Below are positions 27,876 through 34,685 of a stretch of DNA of 64,000 bases, piece after piece. The stretch is from Streptomyces sp. DT2A-34 (lineage in GTDB: Bacteria > Actinomycetota > Actinomycetes > Streptomycetales > Streptomycetaceae). The DNA lies in NCBI RefSeq assembly GCF_030499515.1, contig NZ_JASTWJ010000001.1:10086001-10150000 (forward strand), given 5' to 3'. Below the pieces are notes generated by a model. That model saw nothing but the letters and a program-made list of their open reading frames with translations, made no database searches and had not been told where the DNA came from. Each line of letters opens with the position of its first letter. Within the stretch, counting starts at the first letter, position 1. A program made the position numbers and the translations under genes.

Positions 27876-29110
27876 GACGGAACTCCTGGCTGGTCGGGGG
27901 AGCGGGGGCTGAACCGGACGGGCAGGGCGGTCAGGGAGCGGTGGAAGGGGCCGGGCCGCCAGGTCAGGCGCTCGCGGGGCAGGACCGGCTCCAGGTCGGG
28001 CAGCCACTGGGTGAGCCGTTCGATCGCCTCGGTGGCGATGAGCAGCGTGTGCTGCCGGACCGGGCAGGCGTGCGGGCCCGCCGACCAGGACAGGTGCGAG
28101 GCGTCCCTGGGGTGGCGGCCGCTGGTGATCTCCCGCTCGGCGAAGCACGTGAGCGCCCCGTAGGAGACGACCACCGGCACCGCGGCCCTGATCCACGTGC
28201 CGTGGAAGGACACGGGTGTGCGGGCGTAGTGGATGCCGTAGTTCGCCAGGGGTGTCTCGTGGTGGAGCACCTCCACCACCGCGTCCGTCACGGGACGGGC
28301 ACCGCTGGTCAGGGTGGAGTAGTACAGCGGGTTGCCGAGGATGCGGGAGAGCGCGTTCGACACCAGGTTGGCGGTGGGCTCGTGGCCGGCGCCGAGGGTG
28401 AGGAACACCTGCCAGGTGACCTCCTCCGAGGTGAGCCCGGCAGGGTGGTCCAGCAGCCGGCTCGGCAGGTCGTCGCCCCGCCGCTCCGTCTTGGCCGCGA
28501 TCAGCTCCAGGATGTAACCGCCGTACTCCGCCTCGCCCTCGGCCGCTTCGGCGCCGCCCTCCATCATCTTGCCGAGCGCCACGTGGAGCCGGTCGCTGTG
28601 ACTGTCCGGCAGCCCGAAGAGGCTGTTGAAGACCAACGCCATCAGCGGACGCGTGAACTCGCCCACCAGATCCGCCTCGCCCTTCGGCCCGAACCGGCCC
28701 ACCAGCACCCGCACCGCCCGGTGCACTCGCGCCCGCAGGTCGTGCGGCTCGATCCGGTCGAAGGTGTCGATCAGCGAGGTGCGGTACCGGACATGGGCCG
28801 CGCCGTCGGCGAACAGCGAGTTGGGCCGCCAGCGCATCATGCCCAGGACCGGCGAGTCGTCGGCGACGGTCGACTCCCACGGCCGCGGGTCGTGCGAGAA
28901 CGTGTCCGTGTCGTGCAGCAGATCCAGCGCCGCGCGCCGGTCGGTGACGACATACGCCGGCACGCCCGGCGCCAACTCGCCCCAGCCGACCGGGCCCTGG
29001 GCGCGCAGGGCCTCGTAATACGGGTACGGATCCAGCGCGAAGGCGTCCTCCCACAGGCGCACGGGCGCCGAGCGGGAGAAGGCCTGCCGGTCGGGGGAGT
29101 GGGCGGTCAC
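27872..29110 (-). CDS. Cytochrome P450 with non-canonical K-helix (CYP157-like)
   Basis: A 412-residue P450. The heme-ligand loop is present in altered form (LSWSAGPHACPVRQ, Cys349) and the I-helix reads GAGHEPT. In the K-helix the usual EXXR is replaced by E280-V-L-H283, so the normally invariant Arg is missing. Loss of EXXR is the hallmark of the CYP157 family of Streptomyces, and the gene context (directly after cvnD, before a CYP154-like gene) matches that family. Whether it is catalytic or acts as a partner or regulator of the neighbouring P450 is unknown. The start ATG overlaps the cvnD stop codon by 4 bases. Confidence 0.88.
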   Translation of the reverse strand: MTAHSPDRQAFSRSAPVRLWEDAFALDPYPYYEALRAQGPVGWGELAPGVPAYVVTDRRAALDLLHDTDTFSHDPRPWESTVADDSPVLGMMRWRPNSLFADGAAHVRYRTSLIDTFDRIEPHDLRARVHRAVRVLVGRFGPKGEADLVGEFTRPLMALVFNSLFGLPDSHSDRLHVALGKMMEGGAEAAEGEAEYGGYILELIAAKTERRGDDLPSRLLDHPAGLTSEEVTWQVFLTLGAGHEPTANLVSNALSRILGNPLYYSTLTSGARPVTDAVVEVLHHETPLANYGIHYARTPVSFHGTWIRAAVPVVVSYGALTCFAEREITSGRHPRDASHLSWSAGPHACPVRQHTLLIATEAIERLTQWLPDLEPVLPRERLTWRPGPFHRSLTALPVRFSPRSPDQPGVPS

Positions 29111-29757
29111 CGGTCCTCCGGAGCGTGACGGTTGATCAGGTACTGGACCAGCGCGAGCAGCGCGTCGAGGGACGAGTCGGCGTCCCGTGCGTCACACGTC
29201 ACCATCGGCGAGTCCGCGTCCAGGTCCAGGGCGGCGCGCAGCTGTTCCTCCGTGTAGTGGCGGGGCGCGTCCGCAAAGGCGTTGAAGGCGACGGCGTACG
29301 GCAGCCCCGACTCCTCCACCAGCCCCAGCACGTCGAACGACGCGTCGATCCGACGGCTGTCGACCAGGACCAGGGCGCCCAGCGCGCCGTAGGCGATGTC
29401 GTCCCACAGCGCCCGGAACCGCTCCTGCCCGGGCGTGCCGAACAGATACAGCACGACCCCGCCCGGCAGGCTGATCCGGCCGAAGTCGACGGCGACGGTG
29501 GTCGTCGACTTGTCCCGCACCCCGGCGAGATCGTCCACCTGCGCGGACGCCTCGCTGAGCGGCTCCTCGGTGTGCAGGGGCCGGATCTCGGAGACCGAGT
29601 CGATCAGCGTCGTCTTGCCCACGCCGAAGGGGCCGGCGACCAGGATCTTGACCAGGTCGAGAGCGGTGTCGGGCAGGTGAATGCCGGCGGCCGCATCAGA
29701 GGTCTCACCAACTGCTTTGACGGTACGGCTAGTGGTGCTTGAGGGCGCGAAGGCCAT
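29107..29757 (-). CDS. cvnD: Conservon GTP-binding protein CvnD
   Basis: A 216-residue small GTPase-like protein of the conservon type (ATP/GTP-binding protein, MglA/Ras-like). The P-loop is VAGPFGVGKTTLIDS; the switch region TTVAVDFGRI and the LYLFGTPGQERFRALWDD (DxxG-equivalent) motif follow, then LVLVDSRR and AVAFNAF (NKxD-equivalent). In conservons CvnD works with CvnA, B and C as a membrane-associated signalling complex likened to a G-protein-coupled system. It overlaps cvnC by 29 bases and the P450 gene by 4. Confidence 0.93.
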   Translation of the reverse strand: MAFAPSSTTSRTVKAVGETSDAAAGIHLPDTALDLVKILVAGPFGVGKTTLIDSVSEIRPLHTEEPLSEASAQVDDLAGVRDKSTTTVAVDFGRISLPGGVVLYLFGTPGQERFRALWDDIAYGALGALVLVDSRRIDASFDVLGLVEESGLPYAVAFNAFADAPRHYTEEQLRAALDLDADSPMVTCDARDADSSLDALLALVQYLINRHAPEDR

Positions 29758-30091
29758 CGGCCACTCTCTTCAGCAGGTCGGGGTCGAAGCGTCCGGCGGG
29801 CGGGATCGGCGCACGGGCCAGTACCAGGTCCCGGTCGATGAGTTCGGCCGCCAGGACGCGCACCGCGGACACCGGCAACCGCAGCAGCGCCGCGGCCTCG
29901 ACGACTGTCAGCGAACCGTCGTCCAGGGCGTCCAGCAGGGCGAGTTGGGCGGCGGGCAGATCGGCGGGGGCGGGTGTGCCGACGCCGGTGAGCACCGACA
30001 GCCGCTCCAGATGGGGCCGGCTGGGCCGGGCCACGCCGCCGGTCGACAGATACGCGGGAACCAGGGGGCGGCCGGCACGGCGGCCGGTCAT
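29729..30091 (-). CDS. cvnC: Conservon DUF742 protein CvnC
   Basis: A 120-residue DUF742 protein (MTGRRAGRPLVPAYLSTGG at the start, then LLDALDDGSLTVVEAAALLRLPVSAVRVLAAELIDRDLV, a winged-helix-like fold). It is the standard third member of conservons between the roadblock protein and the GTPase. The ATG at 30091 overlaps the cvnB stop codon (ATGA); a longer frame open to 30784 runs through cvnB in another frame and is not real. The C-terminus overlaps the cvnD start. Confidence 0.9.
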   Translation of the reverse strand: MTGRRAGRPLVPAYLSTGGVARPSRPHLERLSVLTGVGTPAPADLPAAQLALLDALDDGSLTVVEAAALLRLPVSAVRVLAAELIDRDLVLARAPIPPAGRFDPDLLKRVADGLRALKHH

Positions 30092-30510
30092 GCCGGAGCG
30101 TCGCCGTCGGCACCTCGGGGCGCGGCGGCCATCGCCTTCTCGCCCAGCCGGGCCACCTGCGAGTGCACCCGGTGCGCGAGCAGATCCAGGCGCACCTCCT
30201 CGTCCCCGTACGCGGCCACGCATGTGCCGTGGTCCGTCGGCACGATCAGTACGTAACCGTGGTCCGACTCGATGACGACCTGCCGCACCTCCGCCCGCTC
30301 CCGGTCGGCGAACGCGGCCGCCGCGGTACGGCACGCCCCCTGCACGGTGCTGGTGATCGCGGCCACCCGCTCGGCCGAGGGCCGGGTGAGCGCGTCCGTG
30401 TACCCGGTCACCAGTCCGTCCCGCGTGAGCAGCACGGCGGCCACCACGTGCGGCACCTGCAGGATCGGTTCGAGCACCCACGCCGTGTCTCCCACATCGC
30501 GGCTGGTCAT
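30088..30510 (-). CDS. cvnB: Conservon roadblock/LC7 protein CvnB
   Basis: A 140-residue roadblock/LC7-domain protein: WVLEPILQVPHVVAAVLLTRDGLVTGYT, then AAITSTVQGACRTAAAAF and GYVLIVPTDHGTCVAAYGDEEVRL. Roadblock proteins act as partners or activating proteins for small GTPases, here CvnD. The start overlaps the cvnA stop codon by 4 bases (ATGA), and the stop overlaps the cvnC start in the same way. Confidence 0.92.
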   Translation of the reverse strand: MTSRDVGDTAWVLEPILQVPHVVAAVLLTRDGLVTGYTDALTRPSAERVAAITSTVQGACRTAAAAFADRERAEVRQVVIESDHGYVLIVPTDHGTCVAAYGDEEVRLDLLAHRVHSQVARLGEKAMAAAPRGADGDAPA

Positions 30511-31949
30511 CGAGCCGTTCCCCCTTCATGGTCGGTCTGATCGGTGTCGTTCGCCGCGGTTTCCGATACGGCGGTGGAGGTGTCGCCGGTGCGCTCGTCG
30601 GCCGCGGAGCGCGCGGCGGCGGTACCCGCCTGCAGCGCACCCAGCGCGGCGGCGGCCTGCTCCGGGCGGCGTACGGCAGGCGACGGCGCGGGCATGTCAC
30701 TCGCCGCGGCGGCCACCCTCGTACGGCGCCGGCGCTGTGGCAGACCCCCGGTGTCGCGCGGGGCGTGATGCCCGGATACGGCACCGGAGGCGGCGGCGTC
30801 GTGTTCGGCCCCGTATCCGTGCGAGGTGCTGGACGCCTCGCCCCGTACGTCGAGGGACTCCGCGTCCCGGGCGGACGTGCGGGTGGAGCGTGGCGCGCTC
30901 GCCGCGGGCGGTCGCTCGTCGGGGTCGATACGGCTGAGCAGATGGCTGTCGACCCGCAGCACCGCCCGCACCCCGCCGTACGGCGAGGGCGACGACAGGT
31001 CCACGCTCAGGTCGAACTGCCGGGTCAGCTGCCCGATCGCGGCGAGCCCCATGCGCGGCGGATCGCCGAGTTCGGTGAGGAGAATCGGCTCGGAGCCCGC
31101 CACCAGCCGCTGAGCCCGGGCGCGTTCGTCCTGGGTCATGCCCAGACCCGCGTCGTCGACGGTGACGCAGGCGCCGTGATGCACATGCTCCAGGTTGACC
31201 ACGACATCCGTGTCCGGCGCGGAGTGCCGCAGGGCGTTGTCGAGGAGTTCGGCGACGATGATCGCGACCGGCTCCACGGTGTGCGACACCAGCCCGGTCC
31301 CGGCCGTCAGGTGATTGTGGACCCGGACCCGGTGGTAGCCCGCGAGCCGGGCCTGGCCGCCGGTCACCGCGTCCACCAGATGCGACTCCTCGCGGGCCAG
31401 TCCGACCCAGGCTCCGCACACCACGGCGGCGACCTGCGCCCGCCGCAGCGACTGCTCGTTCTCGTGGTCCAGTTGGAACAGTGTCTGCGTCAACTCCGGG
31501 TCGTCGTACTTCTGTTGGAGCCCGCGCAACGCGTCCTGCAGCCGGTACAGGCCCGCCTGGATCTCGCGCGTCGCCCCGCGCATGCCGGCCTGTGCGGCCG
31601 CGTCGATCCGGGTGCGCTGCGCGGCCAGCTCGGTGTGCAGCCCGGCCAGCACCTGCTCCAGCGCGCGGCCCAGCGGTGCCCCCGCCGTCTGCGGACGCAG
31701 CGGACCCGGCACGGCGACATGCGGATGTGCCGGCTGCCGGGCGGCGGCCGGGACGCGTCGCGCCGCGAGATGCTCGACCTCGGCCGTGAACACCTCGGCC
31801 GCGCCCTTGAGTTGGCGTCTTAACGCGGCGATCTCGGCATGCTGCCTGGCCTGTTGCCGCTGTGCGCGCAGCAGCCCGCCGCCCAGGGCGAGCGCGGACA
31901 GGATGCCGACGGTGAGACCGCCGGTCGCCAGGTCCGGTATTTCGATCAT
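30507..31949 (-). CDS. cvnA: Conservon sensor kinase-like protein CvnA, contains a TTA codon
   Basis: A 480-residue membrane-anchored histidine-kinase-like protein. One N-terminal transmembrane helix (GGLTVGILSALALGGGLL) is followed by a coiled region, then a GHKL ATPase domain: ELLDNALRHS (N box), VDDAGLGM (G1) and GLAAIGQLTRQF (G2). A long Ala/Pro/Arg-rich tail ends the protein. Conservon CvnA proteins bind ATP but usually have no cognate response regulator. I chose ATG 31949 (MIEIPDLATGG), which places the membrane helix at the N-terminus; the frame is open to 32060. Leu43 is encoded by TTA (31821-31823), which makes translation of the operon's first gene dependent on the bldA tRNA. Confidence 0.9.
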   Translation of the reverse strand: MIEIPDLATGGLTVGILSALALGGGLLRAQRQQARQHAEIAALRRQLKGAAEVFTAEVEHLAARRVPAAARQPAHPHVAVPGPLRPQTAGAPLGRALEQVLAGLHTELAAQRTRIDAAAQAGMRGATREIQAGLYRLQDALRGLQQKYDDPELTQTLFQLDHENEQSLRRAQVAAVVCGAWVGLAREESHLVDAVTGGQARLAGYHRVRVHNHLTAGTGLVSHTVEPVAIIVAELLDNALRHSAPDTDVVVNLEHVHHGACVTVDDAGLGMTQDERARAQRLVAGSEPILLTELGDPPRMGLAAIGQLTRQFDLSVDLSSPSPYGGVRAVLRVDSHLLSRIDPDERPPAASAPRSTRTSARDAESLDVRGEASSTSHGYGAEHDAAASGAVSGHHAPRDTGGLPQRRRRTRVAAAASDMPAPSPAVRRPEQAAAALGALQAGTAAARSAADERTGDTSTAVSETAANDTDQTDHEGGTAR

Positions 31950-32043
31950 CGAGTCGGTTCCCAGGGGGTCGGGTCGGGGGCAGTCGGGCAGGGCTGTTTC
32001 CGAGGCCTTGCGGCGAGGCGCTCGGAGCACAGTACACACCGTC

Positions 32044-32067
32044 ATCGACCGATCTCGCACGGTCGAT
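32044..32067. promoter_or_regulatory. Inverted repeat upstream of cvnA
   Basis: Perfect 8-bp arms ATCGACCG (32044-32051) and CGGTCGAT (32060-32067) are separated by 8 bases, about 100 bases upstream of the cvnA start. On the minus strand TACTGT just downstream could be a -10 hexamer. The repeat is a candidate operator; no binding protein is known. Confidence 0.4.
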
Positions 32068-32243
32068 CGATACTTCGCTTCGAAAGTGCCGGGACTCTGA
32101 TCGCTTCTGCATCGACTGTCTCAATTGCCATACAACCTACGGGAGTTGGCGCGGATGCCGGACTCCTGCGGGGTCGGGTGTGTGCCCGTTCGGGCGGCGG
32201 GTACTCGGCGAGGCCAGGAACGACAACGCCGGAGGAGGCCAGA

Positions 32244-32480
32244 ATGACCAGTGGCACGGAAGCCGGCCACGCAACCGGTACGCCGGACAAGGACTACAAC
32301 CTGATCTGGTACGTGGAGGCATGCCTGAGCAACGCGCTGCGCCTGGAGAGCTACATCGAGGACGCGGAGCGCGGCAAGGACACCGAGGTGGCCGACCTGT
32401 TCCGCAAGGCTCAGGCGGACAGCCGCAAGGGCGCCGAACTGGGCAAGACGCTGCTGCGCAGGCGGCTGAACGGCGGCTGA
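32244..32480 (+). CDS. Small conserved actinobacterial protein of unknown function
   Basis: A 78-residue acidic-basic soluble protein (DYNLIWYVEACLSNALRLESYIEDAERGKDTEVADLFRKAQADSRKGAELGKTLLRRRL) that should form two or three helices. GGAGGAGG lies 8 bases before the ATG, an excellent ribosome-binding site. I do not know its function. It diverges from cvnA across an AT-richer 290-base gap and is followed by a strong terminator, so it is a single-gene transcript. Confidence 0.85.
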   Translation: MTSGTEAGHATGTPDKDYNLIWYVEACLSNALRLESYIEDAERGKDTEVADLFRKAQADSRKGAELGKTLLRRRLNGG

Positions 32481-32510
32481 CCAAGCCCTCTCCCAGGCCC
32501 TCCCGCAGGG

Positions 32511-32546
32511 GCCCGGACACCGACGAAGCGGAGGTGTCCGGGCTTT
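32511..32546 (+). terminator. Strong intrinsic terminator
   Basis: An 11-bp perfect stem (GCCCGGACACC at 32511-32521, GGTGTCCGGGC at 32533-32543) with an 11-base loop is followed by TTT. It lies 30 bases after the small gene's stop codon and insulates the downstream biosynthetic operon. Confidence 0.85.
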
Positions 32547-32604
32547 CGTCTGCGGCGGGCGCGGTGGCGGACCCGTGGCGGTTCGTCACCTCTTCAACCA
32601 CCTG

Positions 32605-32854
32605 TTGGACACATAGGGTTTACTTTCGTTCGGCTCGTCGGACCGAACGGGCTTGCTAAGGTGCTACTCGCCGGTAGGAAGCCGAACGGGGGGCGCGAGG
32701 AGTAGGCGGACCAGCGCCACAGCTCCTCGGCGGGTTGTCGAGACGGAAGGCCTGGCAAGGGGGCCGGGCCGACCGGGGCGTCTGCGCGTTGTCATCACGC
32801 GCCCCTCGAACTCCAGTTCCTCACCCATCGATCCAGACAGGTGTGACTCGCCAC
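32605..32854 (+). promoter_or_regulatory. Leader and likely promoter of the fatty acyl-PKS operon
   Basis: An inverted repeat CGTTCGG (32627-32633) / CCGAACG (32643-32649) precedes TTGCTA (32653-32658) and, 16 bases later, TAGGAA (32675-32680), a plausible Streptomyces promoter. About 170 bases then lead to the ligase start. The assignment is by eye only. Confidence 0.4.
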
Positions 32855-34621
32855 ATGGTTCGTTCCCTGGTCGATCTGCTGACCACGCACGCCTCGCACC
32901 ATCCCGACCGGACCGCCTTCCGGTACCTCGTCACCGGCGACCACGACGGTGAGATCCAGGAGATCTCGTACGGCCGTCTCGCCGAACGGTCCCGGGCCGT
33001 CGCGGCCTGGCTGCAGGAGCGGGGACTGACCGGCAGCCGCGCCATGCTGCTCTACCCGCCCGGCCCGGAGTTCATCTGCGGCTACCTCGGCTGCCTCGCG
33101 GCCGGCGTCGTCGCCGTACCGGGCGTCCCGCCGCAGGGCCGCGCGCAGAACCACCGCGCCCTGACCCGGATGAAGCGGCTCATCGCCGACGCCGATGCCA
33201 AGGTGATCCTGGGCGGCCGCGAGGTGATCACGGCCCTGTCCGGCATGGTGGAACACCTGCCCGACCTCGCCGACATCACCCTCGTCGTCACCGAGGACAT
33301 CCCCGACGAGGCGGCCGCCTCCTGGCGCGAGCCGGACCTCACCGCCGACTCGGTGGCATTCCTCCAGTACACGTCCGGCTCCACCTCCGCCCCGCGCGCC
33401 GTGATGGTCACCCACGGAAACCTGCTGGCCAACGAGCGGGTCATCACCGAGCGCATGGGCCACACGCCGGACACCATCGCGGAGTACGGCCACGAGATGT
33501 TCGTCAGCTGGCTGCCCGTGTACCACGACATGGGTCTCATAGGCCCCGTCCTCAACACGGTCTACCTGGGCGTGACCGCCACCCTCTTCTCCCCGCTGCA
33601 CTTCCTCCAGCAGCCCCGGCGCTGGCTGACCGCGATCGACCGTTACCGCCCGCACACCAGCGGCGGCCCCAACTTCGCCTACGAGCTCTGTCTCAAGCAC
33701 GCCGGGCCCGAACTCCTCGACGGACTGGACCTCAGCAGCTGGAAGGTCGCTTTCAACGGCGCCGAACCGGTCCGGGCCGCCACACTGCGTCGCTTCACCG
33801 ACACCTTCGCCCCCGCCGGCTTCCGTGGCGAGGCCCTCTACCCCTGCTACGGCCTGGCCGAGGCCACCCTGATGGTCACCGGCAGCACGGTCACCGCCCC
33901 GCCCGCCGTGCTCCAGGCCTCCGAAACGGGCCCGCACTCCGGCCAGGCCGACGCCGCGGCCGTCGGCTGCGGACGCCCCGGCCCCGACGTCACCGTCGCC
34001 ATCGCCGACCCCGAACGGCACGAGGAACTGCCCGACGGCGAGGTCGGCGAGATCTGGGTGCGCGGCGCGAGCGTCGCCAAGGGCTACTGGCGCAACGCCC
34101 TCGCCACCCGTGAGACCTTCCGCGCCGCCCTGACCGGCCACGACGGCCGCTTCCTGCGCACCGGCGACCTCGGATTCCTGCGCGACGGCGAGCTGTTCGT
34201 CACCGGCCGCCTGAAGGACCTCATCGTCATCGACGGACGCAACCACTACCCGCAGGGCCTGGAGCTGACGGCTGAGATGGCCCACCCGGCCCTGCGCCCC
34301 GGCTGCACCGCCGCGTTCTCCGTCGAGGCAGGAGACGTCGGCGCGGGAGACGCGGGGGCCGGTTCGGGTGCGGGCGCGGACGGCGAGCAGCCCGTCGTCG
34401 TCGCCGAGATCGCCCCCGACTCGGCAGGCGAGGCGGAGAAGATCACCGACGTCGTCCGCAGCGCGATCGGCGAGGCCCACGGCCTGTCGGTGCGCGACGT
34501 CGTCCTGGTCCGGCCGGGCACCATCCCCAAGACGTCCAGCGGCAAGATCCAGCGCCACGCCTCCCGGGCGGCCTACCTGGGCGGCACCCTCGCCGTGATC
34601 GACGCGCCCGCCCTGAGCTGA
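32855..34621 (+). CDS. Fatty acyl-AMP ligase (FAAL)
   Basis: A 588-residue adenylate-forming enzyme of the FAAL type, which activates a free fatty acid as acyl-AMP and passes it to a carrier protein instead of CoA. Motifs: YTSGSTSAPRAVMVTHGNLL (P-loop), SWLPVYHDMGLIG, FNGAEPVRAATLRRF, YPCYGLAEATLMVTG, LKDLIVIDGRNHYPQGLEL and KTSSGKIQR at the C-terminus, with the catalytic Lys. The GRNHYPQ motif and PVYHDMG are typical of FAALs. I chose ATG 32855 (MVRSLVDLL), where homology begins. It is the first gene of the operon, 64 bases before the PKS, whose N-terminal ACP is the expected acceptor. A Gly/Ala-rich insert (about residues 488-510) is unusual but outside the motifs. Confidence 0.92.
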   Translation: MVRSLVDLLTTHASHHPDRTAFRYLVTGDHDGEIQEISYGRLAERSRAVAAWLQERGLTGSRAMLLYPPGPEFICGYLGCLAAGVVAVPGVPPQGRAQNHRALTRMKRLIADADAKVILGGREVITALSGMVEHLPDLADITLVVTEDIPDEAAASWREPDLTADSVAFLQYTSGSTSAPRAVMVTHGNLLANERVITERMGHTPDTIAEYGHEMFVSWLPVYHDMGLIGPVLNTVYLGVTATLFSPLHFLQQPRRWLTAIDRYRPHTSGGPNFAYELCLKHAGPELLDGLDLSSWKVAFNGAEPVRAATLRRFTDTFAPAGFRGEALYPCYGLAEATLMVTGSTVTAPPAVLQASETGPHSGQADAAAVGCGRPGPDVTVAIADPERHEELPDGEVGEIWVRGASVAKGYWRNALATRETFRAALTGHDGRFLRTGDLGFLRDGELFVTGRLKDLIVIDGRNHYPQGLELTAEMAHPALRPGCTAAFSVEAGDVGAGDAGAGSGAGADGEQPVVVAEIAPDSAGEAEKITDVVRSAIGEAHGLSVRDVVLVRPGTIPKTSSGKIQRHASRAAYLGGTLAVIDAPALS

Positions 34622-34685
34622 CCCCGCCCGCTCCACCGTCGTACGGCCTCACCTCTTGCCCGAATCCACGAGGACACCTGTCTCC

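Noticed and set aside
26643..29054. Single 803-residue frame joining both P450 coding regions on the minus strand
   Set aside because: Only its second half is the CYP154-like P450. The first half is the other P450's region read in the wrong frame. Separate starts with a GTGA overlap explain the data better than a fusion.
29729..30784. 351-residue frame containing CvnC
   Set aside because: The N-terminal 230 residues are the cvnB/cvnA region read out of frame. The true cvnC start is the ATG at 30091 that overlaps the cvnB stop.
32795..34636. 613-residue open frame antisense to the fatty acyl-AMP ligase
   Set aside because: Shadow of the ligase, whose adenylation motifs are unambiguous.
34656..34685. 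TTG start for the large PKS, ten codons upstream
   Set aside because: No ribosome-binding site before it; ATG 34686 has GAGGA upstream.
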